A DNA stretch of 25,335 nucleotides, from positions 1 through 25,335 of the forward strand of contig CAAFMG010000061.1 in assembly GCA_900763965.1 (NCBI GenBank), given 5' to 3'. The notes beneath the pieces were generated by a model. That model was given only the letters and a program-made list of their open reading frames with translations. It did no database searches and had not been told where the DNA came from. The DNA is from an uncultured Oscillospiraceae bacterium. GTDB lineage: Bacteria > Bacillota > Clostridia > Oscillospirales > Oscillospiraceae. The translations under genes were made by a program, and so were the position numbers. Position 1 is the first letter of the stretch; each line of letters starts with the position of its first letter. This document shows positions 1 through 6,862 of this stretch, in pieces.

Positions 1-19
1 CTAGGGGATGCCGGTTGGA

Positions 20-184
20 TTAAACTGTGGGCGCACCGTAGACAGTTTCCACCAAAGCGGTCAGCTCGGTGTATTCGTCATCGGTCAGTCGATTGACAGC
101 ATAGAACACATCCAGCTTCTTCTGGGCGTCCTCGGCCGTCTTGTAAAAATGCCGATTGATCAGGGTCTTCATGCTCTTGTACAT
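20..184 (-). CDS. Small phage protein following the tail-fibre genes
   Basis: A 54-residue protein starting MYKSMKTLINRHFYKT and ending in a short acidic helix-rich tail (LTDDEYTELTALVETVY). I chose this start, 15 codons inside the longest open frame, because GGAGG lies 8 bases upstream of this ATG and nothing comparable precedes the longer frame. It is the last gene of the late operon in the window. Small proteins of this look ('K-F-Y-K-T-x-E-x-A-Q-K-K-L-D-x-F') commonly sit just after tail-fibre or baseplate genes and before lysis genes in Firmicute phages, comparable in position to XkdX of PBSX. No catalytic motif, signal peptide or membrane segment is visible. Function unknown; a minor virion or fibre accessory role is an inference from position only. 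Confidence 0.75.
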   Translation of the reverse strand: MYKSMKTLINRHFYKTAEDAQKKLDVFYAVNRLTDDEYTELTALVETVYGAPTV

Positions 185-234
185 AACAAATTTCCTCCAA
201 TTAAAAAAATTTATGGTAACGGTAAACATAGCCG

Positions 235-579
235 TTAACCTCCTTCGATTTCGGACAAGTCCTGATTGTAAACATCCTCTACCATAGCCGCCATTGCATC
301 CAGCAACTCAGCGTTCTGGGCTGTCAGGTCTTGGTATTGCTCACGCTCATACTCCCGCTGGGCTTCCTCCAGCACCTGCCAGGGCTTCCAGGGGGCAACC
401 ATCTCCCCGGAAAATTCCACGCCGTCCTCCCGCACCCATGTCTTCCCACTGGGGACAAAGCGGTAGCCCTCGATGTAGGTATCGCACTTGCCGTCAAAGG
501 CGGCGGTCTCCACGGCAGTCATAGTGTCATCCCCGGAAATGTGGCACTTGAAATCGGAATCCAAGTAGATTGTTTTCAT
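235..579 (-). CDS. Hypothetical late phage protein with C-terminal helix
   Basis: A 114-residue protein beginning MKTIYLDSDFKCHI. The start is set by AGGAGG upstream of this ATG, eight codons inside the longest open frame. The N-terminal 70 residues look beta-rich: a short strand region, 'YIEGYRFVPSGKTWVRED', then a proline/tryptophan segment 'APWKPW'. The C-terminal third (EEAQREYEREQYQDLTAQNAELLDAM) is charged with a heptad-like pattern and probably forms a coiled coil. It lies about 10 bases after the preceding gene and is transcribed with the fibre-like proteins. I recall similar proteins near tail-fibre genes of gut Clostridia phages, where they are unannotated. A fibre-assembly or trimerisation partner is a guess. 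Confidence 0.72.
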   Translation of the reverse strand: MKTIYLDSDFKCHISGDDTMTAVETAAFDGKCDTYIEGYRFVPSGKTWVREDGVEFSGEMVAPWKPWQVLEEAQREYEREQYQDLTAQNAELLDAMAAMVEDVYNQDLSEIEGG

Positions 580-589
580 TGCGCCCCTC

Positions 590-1393
590 CTAAGAAAATA
601 CAATGCCGTTTAGATTAAAATCATTGAAACTAACGCTATATGCAGCGCTGGAATACGTCTTAAAGCCGAATTTCACAGGGCCTGTCACGTTGCTGATATC
701 CACCGTAACGGTTTTGTTGGAAGCCAAGGTGGCAGAGCCATCTGTGTACGTTGCGCCAATTTGGGTGGAAGCACCACCGACAAAGGCTGCAATGCTGCTT
801 GAGTTGGCATTCCCGTTGCCTTTAAACCGGCAATTGATCCCAGAGAAAGTTGCGGTTTTATACGCAGTCACATCGACGCTCTCTTTGCTCACAATGCTGT
901 CTCCACCGCCTTTACCAGCATACAGTATTTTACTTGCTTTGATCTGGTTGCTGTCACAGGAGGCATTGGAAAATCCGGTAAGCCCCTTTCCCAGCCCCTT
1001 TCCCGAGACAAAGACCTCAAATGTAGCCGAGCTGAACTGCACCCAGGTGTCGCTGTGGCACACATAAGCATCCAGGTTGACCCAGCTGCCCGCAGCCCCC
1101 TGCACCTGCACACAGGCCAAAGGGCTTGTCTTCATGCGGTGCATGATCCCTTTTCGCTTTGTAAGAAACACTTCCACAACATTGTTCGTTGGCAGGGGAT
1201 CCTCCCCGCCGATGCTTCCCTGGATCGCAACGGTTCCAATGTCCGCCCCGTCCCAGATCGGTGAAAATGCGAAGCAGGTCATTGGGACAGAGGACTTGAC
1301 CCAGATCCGTCCCTCTTTTTTGGCAGGTTCAGCAGCCTGACACGCCACGTCATAAAACAGCCCCCCTTGGATGCTGCCGGAAACTACGATCAT
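590..1393 (-). CDS. Putative virion surface/fibre-associated protein
   Basis: A 267-residue protein starting MIVVSGSIQGGLFYD. Its ATG overlaps the stop of the upstream fibre-like gene (ATGA), and GGAGG lies 7 bases upstream, so translation is coupled and the longer frame start is rejected. Composition is rich in G, S, T, V and N with alternating hydrophobic residues (VTVDISNVTGPVKFGFKTYSSAAYSVSFNDFNLNGIVFS at the C-terminus, read in pieces), as expected of a beta-sandwich or jelly-roll domain. No enzyme motif is visible. Position after the hinge/fibre protein suggests a distal fibre tip, head-fibre or carbohydrate-binding protein. This is an inference; no family was recognised. Confidence 0.75.
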   Translation of the reverse strand: MIVVSGSIQGGLFYDVACQAAEPAKKEGRIWVKSSVPMTCFAFSPIWDGADIGTVAIQGSIGGEDPLPTNNVVEVFLTKRKGIMHRMKTSPLACVQVQGAAGSWVNLDAYVCHSDTWVQFSSATFEVFVSGKGLGKGLTGFSNASCDSNQIKASKILYAGKGGGDSIVSKESVDVTAYKTATFSGINCRFKGNGNANSSSIAAFVGGASTQIGATYTDGSATLASNKTVTVDISNVTGPVKFGFKTYSSAAYSVSFNDFNLNGIVFS

Positions 1394-2202
1394 CCCACCA
1401 CCTCCACCGGGCCGCAGACCAGCCATCTGTCTGGGGAAACCTTTTTCATCGCCGTCAGCCCAAAGACCTCCGCCACCCGGAAGCCCTTGTCAATATAGGT
1501 TTTGTCATCCCCCGGCAGGTAAAACCCCAGCCCACCGGAAAAGGTGACGCTGACCTCCTTGGCATCATCGCCGCAATTTCGGAAAATGGCAATCTCCGCC
1601 CCCTCCGGAATGCCATTGCTGTCTTCCGGAGACAGGGTGTAGGCCGTTGCCCTGTTGTAGGCATTTTTGATGGTCATGCCCCCATCCCCCGCCCCCAAAG
1701 CCCGGGAACCATCGGCATAAAGGACGGGACTGAACCGCACCCCCGCCGCCGTCTTTTGGTTAACATAATCTTCCAGATACCCTTTGCCGACTCCATCCCC
1801 AGCCCCTTCCGGGGCCGCAAGACCCGTGAGACGATGGCCCCCCATGGAAAGCTGCCCCGCCATGGTGCCCCCGGATTTGAGAAGGGCCGCAGTTTTGACC
1901 TGATCGCAGGCATTATCAATGGCCGCCTGCTGAGGTCTGCTTACCGGCTTGTCGGCATCCGCCGTGTTGCTGACCTGCCCCAGCCCCAGCTGGGCAGCGG
2001 TGACCGAATGGGGATTGTCCCGGCTTTCCATGTGGGCGGCAATCTCCCTGGAAATGCCGCCGCCGGCAGACAAAAGCCGCAGATAGTCCCCGGTGGCCTT
2101 GGCATCCGCCGCCTGCCCCGCCTTGCATAAGGTGGGGTCAATCCGGGGAATCGAGATGAGCTTTCCCCGGATCACCCGACTGTTCAGTTTCCCTTCCATC
2201 AT
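1390..2202 (-). CDS. Phage tail-fibre/hinge-type protein
   Basis: A 270-residue protein. Two adjacent ATGs are possible; the first forms an ATGA overlap with the stop of the upstream gene behind GGAGGG, so I use it. Residues around 60-90 carry the classic fibre motif 'NPHSVTAAQLGLGQVSNTADADKPVS', and residues about 115-130 carry 'GGTMAGQLSMGGHRLTGL'; both recur in tail fibres and collar or hinge proteins of many phages. The C-terminal half (about 175-270) is glycine-rich and beta-prone, ending 'KVSPDRWLVCGPVEVVG', resembling the C-terminal beta domains of short fibres. The protein presumably links a baseplate or capsid-vertex attachment part to the receptor-binding domain. The family assignment is firm in type, but receptor and attachment site are unknown. 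Confidence 0.82.
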   Translation of the reverse strand: MMEGKLNSRVIRGKLISIPRIDPTLCKAGQAADAKATGDYLRLLSAGGGISREIAAHMESRDNPHSVTAAQLGLGQVSNTADADKPVSRPQQAAIDNACDQVKTAALLKSGGTMAGQLSMGGHRLTGLAAPEGAGDGVGKGYLEDYVNQKTAAGVRFSPVLYADGSRALGAGDGGMTIKNAYNRATAYTLSPEDSNGIPEGAEIAIFRNCGDDAKEVSVTFSGGLGFYLPGDDKTYIDKGFRVAEVFGLTAMKKVSPDRWLVCGPVEVVG

Positions 2203-2732
2203 CGTCCCTCCAATTCCTGGACTCTTGCTTCCAAGCCCTGAATAAGCCCCTCCAACCGGGCAAAGGCAGCGCACAGCACCCGGTTCTGAACAGGCCGGAC
2301 AGAGGAAACATCCAACTGCCCATCCACAAACCCCACTTCTTCCTCCGTGGGAATCCGTTCCGGAACATCCGCCCCCTCCGGGTAGAGCATAAACAGCTTG
2401 GGCCCATCCGCATCAAAGCCCACAATGGTCTGTGGCTCCGTATCCGGATTCAGTTCCACTTCATACCAATAAGCCACGGCTTTACTGATGACGCAGCCGA
2501 TCCTGGTATCCTCCCCAGTCAAAAAAACCGAGATGGCGCTCTGCTCCCTGTCTGCCAGAAAATCCTTCTGCAAAACAACGGAAGCAGCATTTTTCCGCGC
2601 ATAAACCTTGATCCGCAAAACATCCCCCGGCTGAAAAAGATAGGGTTCCCCCTCCTCCCAAGCCTCCACATCAAAAAAACAAACATCCCCCCGGGTCACC
2701 CCAATGGAATTGTCATCGCTGATTTGAAACAC
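2199..2732 (-). CDS. BppU-like baseplate upper / fibre-anchoring protein
   Basis: A 177-residue protein whose start is GTG (at the high coordinate) with a GGGG-rich but weak ribosome site about 9 bases upstream; an ATG seven bases further upstream is out of frame. The N-terminal domain (about 1-110) has the pattern 'GVTRGDVCFFDVE...FQPGDVLRIKVYARKNA' seen in BppU-type baseplate proteins. A linker region 'GFVDGQLDVSSVRPVQNRVL' (about 133-152) matches the 'S-S-x-N-P-V-Q-N-K-V' segment that often links such domains to a following helix. The C-terminus is a short coiled coil (ARLEGLIQGLEARVQELEGR). In siphophages BppU holds receptor-binding proteins onto the baseplate. Here no other baseplate gene is visible, so the anchoring partner is unclear. 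Confidence 0.75.
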   Translation of the reverse strand: MFQISDDNSIGVTRGDVCFFDVEAWEEGEPYLFQPGDVLRIKVYARKNAASVVLQKDFLADREQSAISVFLTGEDTRIGCVISKAVAYWYEVELNPDTEPQTIVGFDADGPKLFMLYPEGADVPERIPTEEEVGFVDGQLDVSSVRPVQNRVLCAAFARLEGLIQGLEARVQELEGR

Positions 2733-2738
2733 AGTGCA

Positions 2739-3038
2739 TCACCCCATTCCCTTCAGGGCTTCCAGGTCAGCAATGGCATCCTCCACGATGACGAATTTTT
2801 CGAGAGGCTTGATGTAGCCACGACCGCCGTTCTCAAAGATCAGAACGTCCCCCACAGCCAGCTTCACCACCGCATCCACGATGGTTTCAAAATCCTTTCC
2901 GGAGGTCTTATAGGTGGTCTGCATTGTCAGATTCTCAATCCGCTGGATAACCGTTTCGGAATTGTACTCCAGACAGGTACCCTCGTCCACAACCACACCG
3001 GGATAAAGGTCAATACTGGGAGCCTTTACAAAATTCAT
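2739..3038 (-). CDS. Small structural protein after the capsid gene
   Basis: A 99-residue protein beginning MNFVKAPSIDLYPG. An upstream in-frame ATG three codons earlier is also possible, but the AAGGG site is only one base from that ATG and a better 9 bases from this one. The protein is short and beta-rich ('VVVDEGTCLEYNSETVIQ', 'VGDVLIFENGGRGYIKP'), with a helical end (IVEDAIADLEALKGMG). It directly follows the capsid gene across an intrinsic terminator. Genes in this position encode decoration proteins, head-closure factors or small connectors, but I see no family signature. Its acidic, compact beta character would suit a capsid decoration protein; confidence in that role is low. Confidence 0.72.
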   Translation of the reverse strand: MNFVKAPSIDLYPGVVVDEGTCLEYNSETVIQRIENLTMQTTYKTSGKDFETIVDAVVKLAVGDVLIFENGGRGYIKPLEKFVIVEDAIADLEALKGMG

Positions 3039-3065
3039 AGTTTCCATCCCTTCTGCTGTATTTAC

Positions 3066-3094
3066 AAAAAGAGGGGAGCGAGTGCCCCCCCTCT
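3066..3094 (-). terminator. Intrinsic terminator after the major capsid gene
   Basis: On the minus strand the RNA reads AGAGGGG, an 11-base loop region, CCCCUCU, then UUUU and an AU-rich tail: a 7-bp GC-rich stem with a U tract. It begins about 15 bases after the capsid stop codon and ends about 20 bases before the next start. It would uncouple capsid mRNA from the downstream fibre-like genes. Confidence 0.7.
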
Positions 3095-3108
3095 ATATCA
3101 GCGGTTCC

Positions 3109-3909
3109 TTAGACGGGAACCTTTACCACCTGGATCCGATCCTGGTCGATGATCTTTGCGCCGAAGGTGTCCAGGCCGCGGACGATATCGGCGAAAACCT
3201 TCTCCGCCCGCAGAGCTTCCACCTCATTGATCTGACCGGCAAAGGCAACAGCCTTTCTGCCACGAACGGCGCAGTACACATGGGTGACATCCTTGACCAG
3301 GTTGTTGGACATGATCACATCAAAGCCATCGTACACGCCAACCTTACCCTTCTTGATGTACTCAGGATTGTCGGTGGACAGGGTGATCAACTGGTTCTTG
3401 AACAGGTTGTAGACAGCGGGGGTGATCTCAATGACACCATCCTCATCGAAGTTCCGTTCCCGCAGAGCAACGATAGCCTCGTCGATGGCCTTCTTGACTG
3501 CTGCCTCAGTCTTGCCGCCAGCAGTGGTGATGTTGGTGCCGGACTTGATGAGGTCTGCCACAAAGCTGTCACGCTTCACGGCAAGGCCATGAACAGCCTT
3601 GCGCTGGTATTCCTCCATCAAACCGGGAACACTCTGGGCCTTGTTCACGTCGTCAACGTAGAAGGCAAAGTAGTTTGCCTGGTCGATATCCAGCTGCTGG
3701 CCCTTATCGGTCATAGCTTCAATGGTGATATCCGTACCTTCGTACTTGCCGATGGTAGGTTCACCAACGCCCAGGATCTTAACAGACCGGGCGTACTGGA
3801 CATCGCCTTCATAGCTGCGCAGACAGTTGTCCACCAGCTTGCACTTCAGCTCCAGGTCGTCCTGGATCTGCTTAGACCAGATGGTCTGAATAAAATTGGT
3901 TACTGCCAT
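3109..3909 (-). CDS. Major capsid protein (HK97-fold, P22-coat-like)
   Basis: A 266-residue protein starting MAVTNFIQTIWSKQ behind AAAGGAAG. It has typical features of coat proteins of this class. The N-terminal segment (about 1-25) is helical. Then comes 'YEGDVQYARSVKILGVGEPTIGKY' and 'ITIEAMTDKGQQLDIDQANYFAFYVDDVNKAQS', the familiar spine/E-loop region of phage coat proteins. A later region 'VIEITPAVYNLFKNQL' and 'KGKVGVYDGFDVIMSNNL' matches the A-domain pattern in which the coat polypeptide describes a 'vaP' and 'G-x-V-x-G-F-x-V-x-x-S-N' motif. It follows the scaffold gene by 32 bases, and the order terminase-portal-scaffold-coat supports the assignment. There is no N-terminal delta domain or protease, so a separate scaffold is expected and present. 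It is probably cytoplasmic, assembling as procapsid shells. Confidence 0.88.
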   Translation of the reverse strand: MAVTNFIQTIWSKQIQDDLELKCKLVDNCLRSYEGDVQYARSVKILGVGEPTIGKYEGTDITIEAMTDKGQQLDIDQANYFAFYVDDVNKAQSVPGLMEEYQRKAVHGLAVKRDSFVADLIKSGTNITTAGGKTEAAVKKAIDEAIVALRERNFDEDGVIEITPAVYNLFKNQLITLSTDNPEYIKKGKVGVYDGFDVIMSNNLVKDVTHVYCAVRGRKAVAFAGQINEVEALRAEKVFADIVRGLDTFGAKIIDQDRIQVVKVPV

Positions 3910-3941
3910 AGTAAAAACTTCCTTTCCTCATGTGGGAAGCG

Positions 3942-4745
3942 TTACCACTTTTGCATGGACTTCCGGACAGATGCAAACAGGGCGGGGTTCTTGTCGAAGT
4001 CCTGTCTGGAGAACTTCATAGCCTCGTCCCTGGTATAAAAATCCTTCACGGAATCGTCCTTGGAATCGGCGCTCTTAACGCTTCCCGGGGGTGTGATATC
4101 TTTTTTCGGTTTGGTATTCTGGTAGATCTGGTACACTTCTGCCAGAGGCACAGAATCGGTAAACTTGTCCGCAAAGGAAAGAAATTCCTTGTCGTTGGCA
4201 TCTGCGCCGATCATTGCCAGAGCGCTGGTGCGTTCAGCGTTCTTTTTGTGATTCAGCAGATGGGAACGGATCTGTTTGTCCTTGTCGCTGAGCCGGTCGC
4301 CCAGAGAAGCAAGTCGGCTCAATTCATCTTCCGTGTCTCCTGCACCGATGATCTCGTCAGCCTCAGCCTTGGCGAGAATGGCGGTCTCCCGGTCGGAAAA
4401 CTGCCGCTGCACCTGGGGGATCTGAACGCCCCTCTCACGGTAAAAGCCTTCAAGATCATCGGAAATCTCGTCCAGATCATCCTTGCCGGTACCGGCCCGC
4501 AGCACGCTTTCCAGCCTGCCGTAACGGCCTTCGTACTCCTTGCGGATTTTGGCCTCTTTTCTGCCCAACTTCTTGCTGAGCAGGTCGTTGACCCGGTCAT
4601 TCACAGCCTGGTTGAAATCCGCCTCTGTGTAGACCTTTTCCGTCTCGCTCCCCGGCTCCCGCTCAGGCTGCTGCTGAATGGTTTCGGATTCTGCGCTGGG
4701 GATCATTTCTTCCTGTTTCTGCTGTTCCATAATTTCCTGTTCCAT
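3942..4745 (-). CDS. Capsid scaffolding protein
   Basis: A 267-residue, highly charged, helix-rich protein starting MEQEIMEQQKQEEM behind AGGAGG with 5-base spacing. The first 35 residues are Q/E-rich and probably disordered. Residues about 38-150 contain long K/E/R/D-rich helices ('NDRVNDLLSKKLGRKEAKIRKEYEGRYGRLE'). The C-terminal 30 residues hold basic and aromatic groups (YTRDEAMKFSRQDFDKNP...RKSMQKW), which in scaffold proteins (DUF4355-like class) form the coat-binding tip. It sits between portal and coat, the standard place. It would direct procapsid assembly and leave or be degraded before packaging. An intrinsic terminator upstream separates it from the portal gene. Confidence 0.85.
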   Translation of the reverse strand: MEQEIMEQQKQEEMIPSAESETIQQQPEREPGSETEKVYTEADFNQAVNDRVNDLLSKKLGRKEAKIRKEYEGRYGRLESVLRAGTGKDDLDEISDDLEGFYRERGVQIPQVQRQFSDRETAILAKAEADEIIGAGDTEDELSRLASLGDRLSDKDKQIRSHLLNHKKNAERTSALAMIGADANDKEFLSFADKFTDSVPLAEVYQIYQNTKPKKDITPPGSVKSADSKDDSVKDFYTRDEAMKFSRQDFDKNPALFASVRKSMQKW

Positions 4746-4817
4746 AAGAACCTCCTATTTTTTTTGTGGTGTTTGCCTTCACCAGTCCGTAGCTTTTTAC
4801 GCCGTCCACGCCTGGGC

Positions 4818-4843
4818 AAATAAAAAACAGCCGGTAAGGCTGC
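4818..4843 (-). terminator. Intrinsic terminator between portal and scaffold
   Basis: The minus-strand RNA reads GCAGCC, loop UUACC, GGCUGU, immediately followed by a run of U interrupted by one A. The stem is 6 bp with one G-U pair. It begins a few bases after the portal stop codon. The scaffold gene starts about 70 bases later with its own strong ribosome site, but I see no clear promoter in that gap, so partial termination (attenuation) is possible. Confidence 0.65.
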
Positions 4844-4846
4844 TCT

Positions 4847-6586
4847 TTACATATAGGACTGACCGGCGGAAGCCTGCTGTTCTGCCTGGGCCATGGCAGC
4901 CTCTGCATCCGCCATCTGCTGGGCCTGGGTCTCCGGGTCAGACATGAGGAACTGATTGGCCCGCTGCATCATAATCTGGCTCTGTGCCTGGATCTGGGCG
5001 ATCTGCATCTGCTGTTTCTTGATTTCTTCCACCGCCTCCAGGATCTTCACCTTGGGGGCTACACTGTCATCATCCAAAAGCCGGGCATAGATCTCCAGCT
5101 CGCCCACCCGCTGGGTGCTGAAAAACCCCTGCATCAGCAGATTTTCAATGGTCTGCTCCTGGGCAAACCGGTCATACACACCCTTGGGGGTGATGTCGAT
5201 CTTCACCGTGGCTTTCAGGCTCTGCAAAGTGACCTGAGGGACGGTAACGATCTGAACGACTTCCTGCCCGGTTGCCGGGTCAATTTCCGCATCCTCCAAA
5301 GGCAAACCGTCAGAAGCGTAGGCAATCAGGTATTCCAGCCAGATCTTGGCAACATCCTCGATGAAATTCTTGTAGGCTTCCCGCTGCTCGGTCATGGGTG
5401 CCTGGGATGCCTGCTGCACAGCCAAAATGGCCCGGCCGGAGGCGTTCTCAGGATTCACGGCACCGGTAGCAACATCACCCGCACCGCTCAGCTCTCTGGA
5501 AACAGAAATAAGATCATCCTGGAGCTGCTTTACATCGGGGGACATGGTAGCAGGGGGCAGAGAACCGACAACCTTGTGGACATCCTCCACCGGCTGACCG
5601 TTGGTGCGGATCACACTGCCCACCCGGTTCAGCGCATCAGGGTTAGCAATCTTGGAGCTGTCCACCACCTTCTGGGGGTACGCCTGATACTTTACCGTCA
5701 GCACCCGGCGCACCTCGGTGCGGTTCACTTCGATCTGGTTGGGAATCAAATACCGAACCTCACCCTCACCACGGGAGGAACCTTCCTTTTCTTCCCAAAC
5801 CATGTGGGCGATAGGATAGAGGCTGATACCGGTGTCCCGCTCCTCCACAATGGTCACCCACCGGGTAGCGATAGAGAACCGAACGGTGCCCTGCTCTTTC
5901 CAGAACTTGTAAACGATGGTTACCTGGTCATCCACTTCAATCTTAGCGGCCTCACCGGATTCCTCAAAGGTGTCATTGTCCCCAATGATATAATCCGTCT
6001 GATCCTCCGGCAGTCCGTTGTCCAAAGCAAAGATAACGGCATTGGAGACAGGCATCCTTCGGCGGATCAGAATATAAGGCTGAGACTGGATATCGTCACT
6101 GTTCTCGTTGCCATAGTAGACATCGTTCTTCTTGATGACCTCATTCTCCGGCAGCATCTTTTCCACATTGAAGTTGACATACAGAATGCCTTCATCATTG
6201 ATAGCACTGTCCTTGCAGATCCGGCGGCCCTTGAAGTCCATTTTGGTCTGCTCCCAGATGTTGGCAGCATAGCGGTTCAAAAGGTCGCATACCCGCTCAG
6301 CCGTGTGCCGAAACTCCCTGTTTTCATAGTTGGTGCTGCTGAAATTGATGGCGTACAGGTTGTCATGGATGACCGCAACCTTGTACTTGACAATGGGCTT
6401 GATGAAATTCTTCTGCACCGGCTCCACATCCCCCAGCTTGGCGTGCTGCCACTGGTTGCCATTGTAAAAAGCGTAGTTCCGGTCAGTGTCGGCATAGATC
6501 CCCACACGGCGGTGGAAGTTCCGCCCCCGCTCATACAGCGACCACACCGGAGTTTCGGCGATCTGTTCTACATGCATACCACTCAT
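4847..6586 (-). CDS. Phage portal protein
   Basis: A 579-residue protein whose ATG overlaps the stop of the upstream small gene (ATGA), with GGAGG 9 bases upstream. The N-terminal part has the portal signature 'YAFYNGNQWQHAKLGDVEPVQKNFIKPIVKYKVAVIHDN' and 'DNGLPEDQTDYIIGDNDT'. A region about 270-360 ('GEVRYLIPNQIEVNRTEVRRVLTVKYQ', 'LPPATMSPDVKQLQDDLISVSRELSGAGDVATG') resembles the stem and crown of P22/phi29-class or SPP1-class portals. The C-terminus is a long glutamine/alanine coiled coil (KKQQMQIAQIQAQSQIMMQRANQF and beyond), like the barrel of P22 portals. Portal dodecamers occupy one capsid vertex, dock the terminase and pass DNA. Length suits the P22-like family. Confidence 0.88.
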   Translation of the reverse strand: MSGMHVEQIAETPVWSLYERGRNFHRRVGIYADTDRNYAFYNGNQWQHAKLGDVEPVQKNFIKPIVKYKVAVIHDNLYAINFSSTNYENREFRHTAERVCDLLNRYAANIWEQTKMDFKGRRICKDSAINDEGILYVNFNVEKMLPENEVIKKNDVYYGNENSDDIQSQPYILIRRRMPVSNAVIFALDNGLPEDQTDYIIGDNDTFEESGEAAKIEVDDQVTIVYKFWKEQGTVRFSIATRWVTIVEERDTGISLYPIAHMVWEEKEGSSRGEGEVRYLIPNQIEVNRTEVRRVLTVKYQAYPQKVVDSSKIANPDALNRVGSVIRTNGQPVEDVHKVVGSLPPATMSPDVKQLQDDLISVSRELSGAGDVATGAVNPENASGRAILAVQQASQAPMTEQREAYKNFIEDVAKIWLEYLIAYASDGLPLEDAEIDPATGQEVVQIVTVPQVTLQSLKATVKIDITPKGVYDRFAQEQTIENLLMQGFFSTQRVGELEIYARLLDDDSVAPKVKILEAVEEIKKQQMQIAQIQAQSQIMMQRANQFLMSDPETQAQQMADAEAAMAQAEQQASAGQSYM

Positions 6587-6852
6587 GCGCCGTCACCTCC
6601 GGGAATATCCAGCTGCCCTGCCGGGGTGCCGTCGTAAGCTTCCACATTGTGCAAAATCGTATCCAGCCGGGAAAGCGCAATCTGCCGTTGCGCTTCCTGC
6701 TGTCTGTGGATCTTCGCTTCCTTCCGGGAAAGCGGGGCAGTTTCCACAGGCGCAGAAGGGGGACTGAGGCCGATCCGGTGGCCGACAATAACCCCCAGGA
6801 AAAAGCACTGGAGCAGCAGAATCCCCAATGCCAAGCACAGCAAAATGTTCAT
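6583..6852 (-). CDS. Small membrane-anchored protein between terminase and portal
   Basis: An 89-residue protein starting MNILLCLALGILLLQCFFLG. The start is fixed by AGGAGG with 6-base spacing, 46 codons inside the longest open frame. Residues 2-24 form one strong hydrophobic segment, followed by 'HRIGLSPPSAPVETAPLS', a proline-rich linker. A basic and then acidic helical region comes next (RKEAKIHRQQEAQRQIALSRLDTILHNVEAYDG). There is no lipobox of the usual L-x-x-C placement at the end of a short signal, so I call it a membrane anchor rather than a lipoprotein. It is translationally coupled to the portal gene. Similar small membrane proteins occur between terminase and portal in related phages, but no function is known to me. 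Confidence 0.78.
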   Translation of the reverse strand: MNILLCLALGILLLQCFFLGVIVGHRIGLSPPSAPVETAPLSRKEAKIHRQQEAQRQIALSRLDTILHNVEAYDGTPAGQLDIPGGDGA

Positions 6853-6862
6853 ACGAAACCTC

